A model generated the notes under the pieces. That model ran no database searches. It was not told where the DNA came from and saw only the letters and a list, made by a program, of their open reading frames with translations. A DNA stretch of 64,000 nt from Advenella mimigardefordensis DPN7. GTDB lineage: Bacteria; Pseudomonadota; Gammaproteobacteria; Burkholderiales; Burkholderiaceae_B. Below, in pieces: positions 36,309 to 46,275 of the stretch (its first letter is position 1; every line of letters begins with the position of its first letter). The translations under genes were made by a program, and so were the position numbers. The DNA lies in contig NZ_CP003915.1 in the NCBI RefSeq assembly GCF_000521505.1, forward strand, positions 2,976,001-3,040,000, given 5' to 3'.

Positions 36309-36803
36309 ATGCATACCGCCTATATTGGCCTGGGATCGAACCTGGGTGAAAGCGAAGATACGCTATATCGGGCGCTGAACGATATCGCCGCTCTGCCCAA
36401 TACGCTTGTGCAACAGGTGTCAGACCTTTACCGGACAGCCCCTGTCGATTCGTCAGGCCCCGACTATATCAACGCTGTTGCACAACTTGCCACCAGACTG
36501 ACGGCTGCGCAGCTGCTACAGGCACTGCAGGCCATTGAGCTGAACCATGGCAGGGTACGCCCCTATCGCAATGCCCCGCGCACGCTGGACCTGGATATCC
36601 TTTGCTATGACGATCTGGTGCTGAACACCACGCAATTGATCCTGCCGCACCCGCGCATGCACCTGCGCGCTTTTGTGCTGCAGCCATTACTGGATATTGC
36701 GCCTGACATGCATGTGCACGGGCGTCCCATCGGCCAATGGCTGGCGGACTGCGAGGCACAGCCTGTTACCCTGTACCGCCGCTACGCTGAGCGGGACCGC
36801 TGA
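36309..36803 (+). CDS. folK: HPPK, folate synthesis pyrophosphokinase
   Basis: Transfers pyrophosphate from ATP to 6-hydroxymethyl-7,8-dihydropterin. 164 residues; start MHTAYIGLGSNLGESEDTLY, then YRTAPVDSSGPDYINAV, and the signature RPYRNAPRTLDLDILCYDDL with the metal-binding D-L-D. Immediately after pcnB, a conserved pairing. The gene ends about 100 bases before the convergent dipeptide transporter operon; I saw no terminator there. Confidence 0.96.
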   Translation: MHTAYIGLGSNLGESEDTLYRALNDIAALPNTLVQQVSDLYRTAPVDSSGPDYINAVAQLATRLTAAQLLQALQAIELNHGRVRPYRNAPRTLDLDILCYDDLVLNTTQLILPHPRMHLRAFVLQPLLDIAPDMHVHGRPIGQWLADCEAQPVTLYRRYAERDR

Positions 36804-36902
36804 ATGACATTGATCCGATCAGGCATTGCCTGTTGCAAATCCATGGCTTCAATGGCGGTCCTGTGCGCGAACCGCCACGATAGGGCATGCTTCCCTTAAG
36901 TG

Positions 36903-37874
36903 CTAAACAAATTGCTCGGCCAAATGACAGGCAACCTGCCGCCCCTGCACTTCACGCAGCGCGGGCTCCTGCTCACGACACTGTGCCACGGCATGCGGGC
37001 AGCGTTTATGAAAAGCGCAACCAGAAGGAATGTTCAGCGGTGACGGCAGTTCTCCTTCAATCTTTATTTTCACAGTCCGCCTTTCAGGGTAGATGGACGG
37101 TGTCGCCGACAGCAGCGCCTGCGTATACGGATGCAGCGGCTTTTCATAAAGCGTCTGCTTGGGGCCGCTCTCTGCAATTCGCCCGAGATACATCACCATC
37201 ACCTCGTCGGCAACGTGTTCTACCACCGACAGATTATGGGAAATGAAGACATATGACGTATGCAATTGATCCTGCAGATCAAGAAAGAGATTGAGCACCT
37301 GCGCCTGAATCGATACGTCCAGTGCCGAGGTGGGTTCATCGGCCACCACGATACTGGGACGCAGCATCATTGCACGGGCAATGGCCACACGCTGACGCTG
37401 ACCACCAGAGAACATATGCGGATAACGATAATAATGCTCAGGCCGCAAGCCAACCCGCTGCATCATGTCACGCACCCGCTCCTTGCGTTCGGCAGATTTC
37501 AAATTCGTATTGATGATCAGCGGTTCTTCCAGCTGATCGCCAATCTTGCGGCGCGGGTTCAGCGAACCATAGGGATTCTGGAACACCATTTGCACCTTGC
37601 TGCGCAAGCTCCTGATCTGTGACGCCGATGCAGGATTCACCTGTTCGTCGTCCAGCCACAACGTCCCGGAGGTTGGCGCCTCGATCATGGTTAATTGCCG
37701 CGCCAGCGTGGACTTGCCGCAACCGGACTCCCCCACCACAGCCAGGGTTTTGCCTCGCTGCAGGCAAAGCGACACACCGTTGAGCGCTTTAAGCGTGGCA
37801 CGCGGTTTCATCCACCCCTGCGACACATCGTAATAGCGGGTCAGGTTTTCTGTTTTCAATACCGTATCATTCAT
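36903..37874 (-). CDS. dppF: Dipeptide ABC transporter ATPase DppF
   Basis: Second ATPase of a peptide ABC importer. 323 residues with Walker [18 protein letters not shown]-loop [15 protein letters not shown], signature [17 protein letters not shown], Walker [13 protein letters not shown], and the C-terminal oligopeptide-transporter extension with a cysteine-containing [12 protein letters not shown] that in relatives can carry an iron-sulfur cluster. Last gene of the operon; overlaps dppD by 4 bases. Confidence 0.93.
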   Translation of the reverse strand: MNDTVLKTENLTRYYDVSQGWMKPRATLKALNGVSLCLQRGKTLAVVGESGCGKSTLARQLTMIEAPTSGTLWLDDEQVNPASASQIRSLRSKVQMVFQNPYGSLNPRRKIGDQLEEPLIINTNLKSAERKERVRDMMQRVGLRPEHYYRYPHMFSGGQRQRVAIARAMMLRPSIVVADEPTSALDVSIQAQVLNLFLDLQDQLHTSYVFISHNLSVVEHVADEVMVMYLGRIAESGPKQTLYEKPLHPYTQALLSATPSIYPERRTVKIKIEGELPSPLNIPSGCAFHKRCPHAVAQCREQEPALREVQGRQVACHLAEQFV

Positions 37875-38851
37875 GACTTGAGTTCCTGCAAGGGAATCAG
37901 CGGTGTATGACAGCGCACTGCCCTGCCGCTATAACTGATGAGTTCCGGGCGCTCACGCCTGCAACGCTCCTGTGCAATGGGACACCGCGGCGACAGCAGA
38001 CATCCTGCAGGCCGATCATATTGGCCCGGCACCATACCAGGTAGCGTGGACAATCGTCGCGAACCACGACATGATTCAGGAATGGAAGCAATCAATGCCT
38101 TTGTGTAGGGATGGGCCGGTTCGAAAAAGACATCACGAACCGCGCCGGTTTCGGCGACCTGCCCTGCGTACATCACAACGACCCGTTGCGCCACTTCCGA
38201 CACCACGGCCAGATCATGCGTAATCATGAGCAGGGCCATGCCGCGTTCTTTTTGCAGACGCAGCAGCAAATCCATGATCTGCGCCTGAATCGTGACATCC
38301 AGCGCGGTGGTGGGCTCATCGGCAATCAATAGACGCGGTTCACACGCTATGGCCATGGCAATGGCCACGCGCTGACTCATCCCGCCGGATAACTGATGGG
38401 GATAGGCGGACAGGCGCCGCTCGGGATCGGGAATATCCACTTCGCGCATCAGCTCAATGGCACGCTGACGGCGGGCCTTGCGATCAAGACCGATATGTAC
38501 CTTGAGCACTTCCTCAATCTGAAAGCCGACGGTGTAGCTGGGATTGAGCGCCGTCATCGGGTCCTGGAAGATCATGGCAATGTCCTTGCCGATGATCCTG
38601 CGTTTCTGGCTGGCGGTCAGCGTTGACAATTCCTGTCCGTCGAACAGCATCTGGTCTGCCGTCACGGTACTTTGCCCGTCCAGCAGGCCCATCATCGCCA
38701 TCATGGAGACCGACTTGCCAGAGCCGGATTCACCCACAATGCCCAACAGCTCGCCCTTATCAACGGTCAGATCAACACCATCCACAGCAAGAAACGGTTT
38801 TTCCCGGGTGCCGAATCGCACGCACAGGTTACGGATGTTCAATAAACTCAT
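37871..38851 (-). CDS. dppD: Dipeptide ABC transporter ATPase DppD
   Basis: First ATPase of the importer. 326 residues: Walker [19 protein letters not shown]-loop [16 protein letters not shown], signature [17 protein letters not shown], Walker [17 protein letters not shown], and a C-terminal [12 protein letters not shown] cysteine motif like that of DppF. It lies 9 bases after dppC and overlaps dppF, consistent with a single message dppA-A-A-B-C-D-F. Confidence 0.93.
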   Translation of the reverse strand: MSLLNIRNLCVRFGTREKPFLAVDGVDLTVDKGELLGIVGESGSGKSVSMMAMMGLLDGQSTVTADQMLFDGQELSTLTASQKRRIIGKDIAMIFQDPMTALNPSYTVGFQIEEVLKVHIGLDRKARRQRAIELMREVDIPDPERRLSAYPHQLSGGMSQRVAIAMAIACEPRLLIADEPTTALDVTIQAQIMDLLLRLQKERGMALLMITHDLAVVSEVAQRVVVMYAGQVAETGAVRDVFFEPAHPYTKALIASIPESCRGSRRLSTLPGMVPGQYDRPAGCLLSPRCPIAQERCRRERPELISYSGRAVRCHTPLIPLQELKS

Positions 38852-38860
38852 TCGTGCCTC

Positions 38861-39781
38861 CTATGCTGCGCGCTTCAGTTTCGGATCCAGCGCATCGCGC
38901 AGACCATCGCCCACCAGATTAATGGCCAGCACCGTGAGCAGAATGGTCAGGCCGGGAAACGTGACCACCCACCAGGCACTGGTGATGTAATCGCGCGCCG
39001 TAGCCAGCATGGTGCCCCATTCCGGCGCCGGCGGCTGCACGCCCAGTCCCAGAAAGCCAAGGGCGGCGATATCCAGAATGGCCGACGAGAACCCCAGCGT
39101 CGCCTGGACGATCAATGGCGCCATACAGTTAGGCAACACGGCAATAAACATCAGGCGCAATACGCCGGCGCCGGTTACCCTGGATGCCATGACGTAGTCC
39201 TTGCTCAGCTCGCTCATGGCCGAGGCCCGTACGATACGCATGTAACCGGGCAAACCCACGACTGCAATTGCGATCATTGCATTTGTAATACCAGGACCCA
39301 GTACCGCCATGATTGCGATAGCCAGCAGTACCGATGGCAGGGACATCATGATGTCGGCCAGGCGCATCAGCACTCGCCCTGCGGTATTTGGAAAGAAAGC
39401 CGCCAGCAATCCAAGCAGAATGCCGGGCACAAGTGTGATAATCACGGCTGAAAAACCAATAACCAGTGACAGTCTTGCACCATGCATCAGGCGTGAAAGA
39501 ATGTCACGGCCGGCTTCATCCGTTCCCAGCAGATAGGCGGCGCTGCCCCCTTCCTGCCATGCCGGTGGCTGCAACATATGATCCCGAAACTGCATCAGGG
39601 GATCGTAAGGGGCCAGCCATGGCGCCAGCGCCGCAGCCAGCACCATGATAACCAGAAAACAGATGCCGGCAACTGCACCTCTGTTATTGGAGAAGCTAAC
39701 GACAAATTCGCGCAGCGGCGACGGATACGTGATGGTACCAGCAGCACTTGATTGAGTGTCTGCTACAGAAAGTTGATTCAT
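38861..39781 (-). CDS. dppC: Dipeptide ABC transporter permease DppC
   Basis: Inner-membrane permease of the importer. I choose ATG 39781: it follows the dppB stop by 10 bases and has a TAAGGA site about 9 bases ahead; ATGs at 39802 and earlier would lie inside dppB. This gives 306 residues with an N-terminal soluble tail, about six membrane spans (NRGAVAGICFLVIMVLAAAL first), the conserved GTDEAGRDILSRLMHGARLS, and the ATPase-contacting EAA-like loop around KDYVMASRVTGAG. Confidence 0.92.
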   Translation of the reverse strand: MNQLSVADTQSSAAGTITYPSPLREFVVSFSNNRGAVAGICFLVIMVLAAALAPWLAPYDPLMQFRDHMLQPPAWQEGGSAAYLLGTDEAGRDILSRLMHGARLSLVIGFSAVIITLVPGILLGLLAAFFPNTAGRVLMRLADIMMSLPSVLLAIAIMAVLGPGITNAMIAIAVVGLPGYMRIVRASAMSELSKDYVMASRVTGAGVLRLMFIAVLPNCMAPLIVQATLGFSSAILDIAALGFLGLGVQPPAPEWGTMLATARDYITSAWWVVTFPGLTILLTVLAINLVGDGLRDALDPKLKRAA

Positions 39782-39791
39782 GAGGTCGTCC

Positions 39792-40820
39792 TTACTTTGC
39801 ATGGCGAATTCGCGGATTAACAACGCCGTAAACGATGTCTACCGCCAGATTGACCAGGATAATCAGGACAGCCACAATCAACAGCCCGTTTTGCACCACC
39901 GGATAGTCGCGCCGGAAAATAGCATCAACCAGCCACTTGCCAATACCAGGCCAGGAAAAAATGGTTTCCGTCAGCACGGCACCACCAATCAGCGTACTGA
40001 TTTGCAAACCAATCACCGTTACCACCGAAATCATGGCATTACGCAGCGTATGAACAAAAATGACGCGGCGTGGCGACAGGCCCTTGGCCCTGGCGGTGCG
40101 AACATAATCTTCCCCCATGACTTCCAGCATGGAAGAGCGGGTCATTCGCGAAATGACCGCCAGTGGAATCGTGCCCAGCACAACCGATGGCAGAATCAAA
40201 TGCATAACGGCATCCATGAAAGCGCCGCCGTTGTATTCCGGGTCCTGAATCTGGGCGATCAGCGAATCGATCAGCATAAAGCCGGTATAGGGCTGTACGT
40301 CATAGGCCAGACTGATACGACCGGACACCGGCGTCCAGCCCAGATAGGATGAAAACAGCATGATCAGCATCAGGCCCCACCAGAAAATCGGCATGGAGTA
40401 GCCGGTGAGTGAGAGACCCATAACCCCGTGATCAAGGACCGTTCCGCGCTTGATGGCGGCCAGTACACCCAGCAGGATGCCGAACACCGAACCGAACAAG
40501 AGGGCACAGATGCCCAGCTCCAGTGTGGCGGGGAACAGGGCTGCGAATTCACCCCAGACACTGCTTTGACTGGAAAAGGATTTACCGAAATCGCCCTGCA
40601 GCAAACCGCCCAGATAGTGCAGATACTGAATATGCAGCGGCTGGTCCAGCCCAAGCCGCGCCATGATGGACTTGTACATTTCCGGGTCAACATTGCGTTC
40701 ACCCAGCATGGTCATCACCGGATCACCGGGAATCATATGAATAAGAAGAAACGTCAGGATCGTGATACCAAAAAAAGTGGGTATCAGAATCGCCAGACGC
40801 CGGAGAATAAAAGAAAACAT
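39792..40820 (-). CDS. dppB: Dipeptide ABC transporter permease DppB
   Basis: Inner-membrane permease. ATG 40820 has a GGAGG site eight bases before it and gives 342 residues starting MFSFILRRLAILIPTFFGIT; a start seven codons earlier is less likely. Conserved features are IPGDPVMTMLGE near the start, the EAA loop MGEDYVRTARAKGLSPRRVI and ETIFSWPGIGKWLVDAI. It follows the last dppA copy by about 137 bases, with no terminator. Confidence 0.93.
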   Translation of the reverse strand: MFSFILRRLAILIPTFFGITILTFLLIHMIPGDPVMTMLGERNVDPEMYKSIMARLGLDQPLHIQYLHYLGGLLQGDFGKSFSSQSSVWGEFAALFPATLELGICALLFGSVFGILLGVLAAIKRGTVLDHGVMGLSLTGYSMPIFWWGLMLIMLFSSYLGWTPVSGRISLAYDVQPYTGFMLIDSLIAQIQDPEYNGGAFMDAVMHLILPSVVLGTIPLAVISRMTRSSMLEVMGEDYVRTARAKGLSPRRVIFVHTLRNAMISVVTVIGLQISTLIGGAVLTETIFSWPGIGKWLVDAIFRRDYPVVQNGLLIVAVLIILVNLAVDIVYGVVNPRIRHAK

Positions 40821-40957
40821 GAGGCCAGCCTCCGTGGACACTCAGGCCATAGAATGTATGGCCGTTCGATAGCATGTGTCCGGAAAAAACAAACGACAAA
40901 GCGAAAGCCACCCTTTCAGGATAGCCTTCGTTTTGACTCCTACAATAGTCGGAATCG

Positions 40958-42556
40958 TTACTTCAGACTGACGCCGTAGAACTGGAAAAGGCCGAAAGGA
41001 CTGATCTTGAAGCCTTCGACTTTCTTGTTCATGGGGACGTTTACAATCGATGTACCGATAGGCGACATGGGCATCTGCTCATGGAAGATTTTCTGTGCTT
41101 CCTTATACAGATTGGTGCGCTCCTGCTTGTCAGTCACGCGTTTGGCCTTGACCACCAGGTCGTCAAACGGTTTATAACAGAAGCGTGAATAGTTAACGCC
41201 ACCGACCGAGTTGCACGACAGCAGGTTGCCCAGCCAATTGTCCGGATCGCCGTTATCGCCGGTCCAGCCCACCATGATGGCGTCATGTGTACCCTGTTTG
41301 GCGCGCTTGAGGTATTCACCCCATTCATACGTACTGATTTTGACTTTGACGCCAATTTTGGCCCAGTCTGACTGAATCATCTCTGCCATCAGGCGACCAT
41401 TCGGGTTATAAGGGCGTACCACAGGCAAGGACCACAAGCCCATCTCAAACCCGTCGGGGTAGCCCGCTTGCTTGAGCAGTTCCTTGGCTTTGGCAATGTC
41501 TGTGGGACGGCTTTTGATGGTGTCATCATAAGACCACTGGCTGACCGGCATGGGCCCATCGGCCAGCACGCCCTGCCCGCCATACACTGCCTTGATAATG
41601 GCCGGTTTATTGATGGCCATATCCAGCGCTACGCGTACTTCGGGTTTCTTCAACTGCTCTTTCTCGGTGTTGTAATAAATGAAACCTACGTTAAAACCAG
41701 GATTGGACTGTACTTTCAGGTTAGGATCCTGCTTGAGGCGGTCGACATCGGCCGGCAAGGGGTACGAAGCCAGCTGGCATTCGTTGGCCTTGAGCTTCTG
41801 GGCGCGCACGGAAGGATCTTTGGTAATGGCGAAAATCAGATTATCCACCAGCGGACCTTCTGCCTTGTCCCAATAGTCTTTATTCGCTTTGTAGCGAATC
41901 TGCGCATCTTTCTGGTAGCGCTCAAAAACGAACGGGCCGGTACCCAGCGGCTGCTGGTTGATCATCTCGGGCTTGCCGTCAGCCAGCAGTTTTTCCATAT
42001 ATTCTTTGGAAAGGACCACGGCAAAGGGCATGGCCATATTCTGCACAAAAGCGGCATCAACCTCATTCAGCGTGAACTTGACCGTATTGTCGTCCACTTT
42101 TTCCACCGATTTCAGGTTTTTATCCATGCCCATATCGGTAAAGTATGGAAATTCCGTAGGATACGCTTTACGGAACGGATGATCTTTGCTCATCATGCGT
42201 TCGAATGTGTACACCACATCGTCTGCCGTCAGCCCGCGCGTGGGGGTGAAAAAGCGTGACGTCTGAAATTTGACGCCGGGACGCAGATGGAAGGTGTAGA
42301 CCAGACCGTCATCGGAAATATCCCATTTTTCAGCCAGTGCCGGGACCACTTCGGTGGAGCCCCGCTTAAAACCCACCAGCCCGTTGTAAACCGCTTCGGC
42401 CGAGGCATCGAAATCGGTACCGGCGCTGTATTGTGCTGTATCAAAACCGGCCGGGCTGCCTTCTGAGCAATAGACCAGTGTGCCTGCCGCCTGCGCTGTC
42501 GTCGCAAGTCCACCGAGCAGGGCTGTCAGAACCATGCGTGTCGCATTTATCTTCAT
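40958..42556 (-). CDS. dppA: DppA-type peptide-binding protein, copy 3 in operon order
   Basis: Periplasmic binding protein for the ABC importer. From ATG 42556 (AAGGA seven bases before) 532 residues with signal peptide MKINATRMVLTALLGGLATT, cleaved after AQA. The mature start LVYCSEGSPAGFDT and GWTGDNGDPDNWLGNLLSCN are close to E. coli DppA, whose aspartate in the same stretch contacts the peptide amino group. Very similar to the copy at 44604-46202; the middle copy is more different. The third of three tandem copies, next to the permease genes. Its own leader hairpin precedes it. Confidence 0.93.
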   Translation of the reverse strand: MKINATRMVLTALLGGLATTAQAAGTLVYCSEGSPAGFDTAQYSAGTDFDASAEAVYNGLVGFKRGSTEVVPALAEKWDISDDGLVYTFHLRPGVKFQTSRFFTPTRGLTADDVVYTFERMMSKDHPFRKAYPTEFPYFTDMGMDKNLKSVEKVDDNTVKFTLNEVDAAFVQNMAMPFAVVLSKEYMEKLLADGKPEMINQQPLGTGPFVFERYQKDAQIRYKANKDYWDKAEGPLVDNLIFAITKDPSVRAQKLKANECQLASYPLPADVDRLKQDPNLKVQSNPGFNVGFIYYNTEKEQLKKPEVRVALDMAINKPAIIKAVYGGQGVLADGPMPVSQWSYDDTIKSRPTDIAKAKELLKQAGYPDGFEMGLWSLPVVRPYNPNGRLMAEMIQSDWAKIGVKVKISTYEWGEYLKRAKQGTHDAIMVGWTGDNGDPDNWLGNLLSCNSVGGVNYSRFCYKPFDDLVVKAKRVTDKQERTNLYKEAQKIFHEQMPMSPIGTSIVNVPMNKKVEGFKISPFGLFQFYGVSLK

Positions 42557-42577
42557 TACAGTTCCTTTGAGAATAAG

Positions 42578-42619
42578 ATAAAAGCCAGCCTTGTGTCGCA
42601 ATGATGCGACGGCTGACTT
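42578..42619 (-). promoter_or_regulatory. Leader hairpin of dppA copy 3
   Basis: Read leftward, AAGTCAGCC pairs with GGCTGGCTT (nine pairs, one wobble) and encloses a second perfect hairpin GTCGCA/TGCGAC; only a weak TTATCTT follows. It lies 22 bases before the start, at the same place as the hairpins of the other two copies. Confidence 0.5.
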
Positions 42620-42655
42620 GAACAGCGCAAGGTTACAGACCGCAGATCGGCGAAA

Positions 42656-42672
42656 CAATTAGGAAATACCCA
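42656..42672 (-). repeat. 17-base repeat ahead of dppA copy 3
   Basis: CAATTAGGAAATACCCA (plus-strand reading) occurs here and again at 46302-46318. In both cases it begins exactly 100 bases upstream of the dppA start, showing that the leader was duplicated with the gene. Confidence 0.85.
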
Positions 42673-42807
42673 AAGTCATTGCCCATAAACACAGTGTTCC
42701 TTGCGCACAATCAAAACCATTGTGTAACCATATGATACCCATTCTCTTTTATTTCAGCCTCTTCCTCGCGCTACGGGTGCCTTGCGGCCCCCGCATCGCC
42801 CGTCGGG

Positions 42808-44403
42808 CTATTTCAGACTGACGCCAAAAAATTGATAGATTCCAAAAGGATTGATCCTGAAACCGTCCACTTTATTGCTCATGGGTACGCTCTGCAGTGC
42901 GGTCGCGATGGGTGACATGGGCATCTGTTCATGAAAGATGGCCTGAGCCTCCTTGTATAAGCGGGTGCGTTCCTCTTTGTCGGTCAGACGTTTTGCTTTG
43001 TTCAGCAATTCATCCATCGGCTTATGGCAGAAACGTGAGAAATTGCTGCCTCCCACGGAACGGCAGGCCAGCAGGTTGCCCAGCCAGTTATCGGGATCCC
43101 CGTTGTCGCCCACCCAGCCAACCATAATGACATCGTGGCTTCCCTGGCGGGCACGCTTGAGATATTCCGCCCACTCATACGTGTTGAGCTTTACCCGCAC
43201 GCCGATTTTGGCCCAGTCGGCCTGAATCAGTTCAGCCGTCAGGCGGCTATTATGCAGGCGCGCCACCGGCAATGCCCATAGACCGAGATCAAACCCGTCA
43301 GGGTAGCCTGCCTGCACCAGCAGCTCTCTGGCTTTATCCAGATCATGCGGACGACTTTTGATCGTTTCGTCATAGGACCATTGGCTGGTCGGCATGGGAC
43401 CATGCGCCAGCACACCCAATCCGCCATAAACGGCCTTGATAATCGCCGGCTTGTTAATGGCCATATCCAGTGCCACCCGCACCTGCGGATTGCGCAAGGG
43501 GCCTTTCTCTGTGTTGTAGTAAACATAACCCACGTTAAAGCCGGGAGCAGACAAAATCTTGATATTGGGATCTTTCTTCAGCAGCTCGATATCCGCCGGC
43601 AGAGGCGAATAGGCGATATGGCATTCGCCGGCCTTGAGTTTCTGCGCGGCGACGGCCGAATCCTTGGTAATGGCAAACACCAGGTTGTCTACCAGCGGGC
43701 CGTCTTCTTTGTTCCAGTAGTCCTTGTTGGCCTTGAAGCGGATCTGCGCGTCTTTCTGATAGCGCTGGAACACAAAGGGGCCGGTACCCAGCGGCTGCTG
43801 GTTGATCAGTTCCGGCGTACCATCGGCAAGCAGTTTCTCCATATATTCCCTGGAGTGGATAATGGCGAACGACATGGCCATGTTCTGCACAAATGACGCA
43901 TCCAGGTTGTGAAGCGTGAACTTCACCGTATGGTCATCGACCTTTTCCACCGACTTCAGGTTTTTATCCAGGCCCATATCGGTGAAGTATGGAAAATCTG
44001 CGGGGTACGCCTTGCGAAATGGATGTTCCTTGCTCATCATTCGCTCGAAGGTATACACCACATCGTCTGCGGTCAGCTCCCGGGTCGGCGTAAAAAATCG
44101 CGTGGTATGAAATTTAACGCCACGCCGCAGATGGAAGGTATAAACCAGCCCATCGGCGGAAATATCCCACTTTTCGGCCAGCGCCGGAATCACTTCCGTA
44201 CTGCCTCTTTTAAAGGCCACCAGGCCGTTATAGACTGTTGCGGCCGACGCCTCGGAATCGGTCACCGCTGCATATTGTGCAATATCGAACCCAGCCGGGC
44301 TTGCTGATGAACAATAGATGAGTGTCTTGTCTGCCGCCTGCGCTGTTGTTATAGAACAAGCGAATAACGCCGCCAGCATGCTGCGCGAAAAACGTATCTT
44401 CAT
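42808..44403 (-). CDS. dppA: DppA-type peptide-binding protein, copy 2 in operon order
   Basis: 531-residue periplasmic binding protein with signal peptide MKIRFSRSMLAALFACSITT (cleavage after AQA). The start is ATG 44403, with GGAA and AAGGAA just upstream. It shares the family core (LIYCSSASPAGFDIAQYAAV, QPLGTGPFVFQRYQKDAQIR, GDNGDPDNWLGNLLAC) but is the most different of the three: GWVGDNGD replaces GWTGDNGD next to the ligand-contacting aspartate, and the stretch after VARLHN is two residues shorter than in the other copies. It may therefore bind a different peptide or haem-like ligand. Confidence 0.92.
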   Translation of the reverse strand: MKIRFSRSMLAALFACSITTAQAADKTLIYCSSASPAGFDIAQYAAVTDSEASAATVYNGLVAFKRGSTEVIPALAEKWDISADGLVYTFHLRRGVKFHTTRFFTPTRELTADDVVYTFERMMSKEHPFRKAYPADFPYFTDMGLDKNLKSVEKVDDHTVKFTLHNLDASFVQNMAMSFAIIHSREYMEKLLADGTPELINQQPLGTGPFVFQRYQKDAQIRFKANKDYWNKEDGPLVDNLVFAITKDSAVAAQKLKAGECHIAYSPLPADIELLKKDPNIKILSAPGFNVGYVYYNTEKGPLRNPQVRVALDMAINKPAIIKAVYGGLGVLAHGPMPTSQWSYDETIKSRPHDLDKARELLVQAGYPDGFDLGLWALPVARLHNSRLTAELIQADWAKIGVRVKLNTYEWAEYLKRARQGSHDVIMVGWVGDNGDPDNWLGNLLACRSVGGSNFSRFCHKPMDELLNKAKRLTDKEERTRLYKEAQAIFHEQMPMSPIATALQSVPMSNKVDGFRINPFGIYQFFGVSLK

Positions 44404-44427
44404 TACCATTTCCTTCCTTTAGCAGGT

Positions 44428-44462
44428 AAAAAAAGCCGTCTTGCCGCAGCATTACAAGACGG
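44428..44462 (-). terminator. Terminator-like leader hairpin of dppA copy 2
   Basis: Read leftward, CCGTCTTG pairs with CAAGACGG (eight perfect pairs; loop TAATGCTGCGG) followed by CTTTTTTT. It sits 25 bases before the start of copy 2 and after copy 1, so it could lower transcription between the copies or act as an attenuator. Confidence 0.7.
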
Positions 44463-44603
44463 AGTGGGACAACTTGAATAGTCCATATTGTTATTTTTTT
44501 AGGATGAAATTTCTGCCCGCCACCCTGGCTATCCTGCGCAATCGCAGGCACTTCCTGCCTGCGACGGACTGCGCACATACCGAGATGGCTACGGTCAGAT
44601 AAA

Positions 44604-46202
44604 CTATTGCATACTCACGCCGTTGAACTGGAACATGCCAAAAGGACTGATCTTGAAGCCCTGGACTTTTTTGTTCATAGGCACGTTTACAATCGACGTA
44701 CCGATAGGCGACATGGGCATCTGCTCATGGAAGATTTTCTGTGCCTCTTTATATAGTTGGGTGCGCCCCTGCTGATCGGTTTCGCGTCTGGCCCTGACCA
44801 CCAGGTCATCAAACGGCCTATAGCAGAAACGTGAATAGTTACTGCCGCCCACGGCACCGCAAGACAGCAGATTGCCGAGCCAGTTGTCGGGGTCGCCATT
44901 GTCGCCCGTCCAGCCGGCCATGATCACATCATGCTCCCCTTTCTGGGCACGCCTGAGATACTCTCCCCATTCGTAAGTACTGATGCTGACTCTGACTCCG
45001 ATTTTGGCCCAATCAGCCTGAATCAGTTCAGCCATCAGGCGCCCATTGGGGTTGTAGGGTCTGGCCACAGGCAAAGACCACAAGCCCATCTCAAATCCGT
45101 CGGGATAGCCGGCCTCTTTAAGTAACGCTTTGGCTTTCCCGACATCGTATGAACGACCTTTGAGCGTGTCATCATAGGACCATTGGGTGGTGGGCATAGG
45201 TCCCTCTGCCAGCACACCCTGCCCGCCATATACAGCCTTGATAATGGCCGGCTTGTTGATCGCCATATCCAGCGCCATCCGCACTTCAGGTTTCTGTAGC
45301 GGTGTTTTTTCCGTGTTGTAGTAAATGAAACCTACATTGAAGCCCGGGCTGGAAAGCACTTTGAGGTTAGACTCCTTTTTGAGACGCTCAACGTCTGCCG
45401 GCAAGGGATGAGAGGCGATATGGCATTCGCCGGATCTGAGTTTCTGAGCGCGTACCGTGGGATCTTTGGTAATGGCGAAAATCAGGTTGTCTACCAGCGG
45501 CCCCTCCTCCTTGTCCCAGTACGCCGTGTTCGCCCTGTAGCGGATCTGGGCGTCTTTCTGATAGCGGTCGAACACGAACGGGCCTGTGCCCAGCGGCTGC
45601 TGATTGAGCAATTGCGGTTTACCTTCGTTGAGCAATTTTTCCATATATTCTTTGGAAAAAATCACAGCAAATGCCATGGCCATATTCTGCAGAAAAGGCG
45701 CATCTACCTCGTTCAGGGTAAATTTCACCGTGTAATCGTCAATCTTTTGCACGGATTTCAGGTTCTTATCCATGCCCATGTCGGTAAAGTACGGAAACTC
45801 CGCAGGATACGCCTTGCGAAATGGATGGTTTTTATCCATCATGCGCTCGAAGGTGTAGACCACATCATCTGCAATCAGCTCACGCGTGGGTGTGAAAAAA
45901 CGTGTGGTATGAAATTTGACCCCGCGACGCAGATGGAAGGTGTACTCAAGCCCGTTCTCGGAAATGTCCCATTTCTCGGCCAGCTCGGGAATCACTTCGG
46001 TGCTGCCGCGCCTGAAAGAAACCAGGCCGTTATAAATAGAACGCGCCGAAGCATCAAAATCGGTGCCGGATGTATATTGCGGGGTATCGAATCCGGCAGG
46101 ACTGCCTTCAGAACAATAGATGAGCGTTCCTGCCGCCTGTGCAGCGCCAGCAATACCTGCAAACAAGGCGGACAGGATGATGCGCGTGGTATTTCCCTTC
46201 AT
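44604..46202 (-). CDS. dppA: DppA-type peptide-binding protein, copy 1 in operon order
   Basis: 532-residue periplasmic binding protein, first gene of the operon. ATG 46202 with AAGGAA before it; signal peptide MKGNTTRIILSALFAGIAGA cleaved after AQA. The mature protein opens LIYCSEGSPAGFDTPQYTSG and has QPLGTGPFVFDRYQKDAQIR and AGWTGDNGDPDNWLGNLLSC. By eye it is much closer to copy 3 than to copy 2. Its promoter (46276-46304) and leader hairpin (46227-46261) are clear. Confidence 0.93.
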   Translation of the reverse strand: MKGNTTRIILSALFAGIAGAAQAAGTLIYCSEGSPAGFDTPQYTSGTDFDASARSIYNGLVSFRRGSTEVIPELAEKWDISENGLEYTFHLRRGVKFHTTRFFTPTRELIADDVVYTFERMMDKNHPFRKAYPAEFPYFTDMGMDKNLKSVQKIDDYTVKFTLNEVDAPFLQNMAMAFAVIFSKEYMEKLLNEGKPQLLNQQPLGTGPFVFDRYQKDAQIRYRANTAYWDKEEGPLVDNLIFAITKDPTVRAQKLRSGECHIASHPLPADVERLKKESNLKVLSSPGFNVGFIYYNTEKTPLQKPEVRMALDMAINKPAIIKAVYGGQGVLAEGPMPTTQWSYDDTLKGRSYDVGKAKALLKEAGYPDGFEMGLWSLPVARPYNPNGRLMAELIQADWAKIGVRVSISTYEWGEYLRRAQKGEHDVIMAGWTGDNGDPDNWLGNLLSCGAVGGSNYSRFCYRPFDDLVVRARRETDQQGRTQLYKEAQKIFHEQMPMSPIGTSIVNVPMNKKVQGFKISPFGMFQFNGVSMQ

Positions 46203-46226
46203 TACCGTTTCCTTCAACATCAAGGT

Positions 46227-46261
46227 AAAAAAGCCAGCCTTGCCGCAGCATTACAAGACTG
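46227..46261 (-). terminator. Terminator-like leader hairpin of dppA copy 1
   Basis: Read leftward, CAGTCTTG pairs with CAAGGCTG (eight pairs, two of them G-T wobbles or weaker) around the same loop TAATGCTGCGG as copy 2, followed by GCTTTTTTACC. It lies between the promoter and the first start codon, so a premature stop of transcription there would control the whole operon. Confidence 0.65.
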
Positions 46262-46275
46262 AATAAACGGCATAA

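Noticed and set aside
41468..44307. Plus-strand ORFs opposite the dppA genes (41468-42259, 43345-43896, 43909-44307, 45408-46262)
   Set aside because: They recur at the same places in each copy because the dppA genes are duplicates; they are shadows and not genes.
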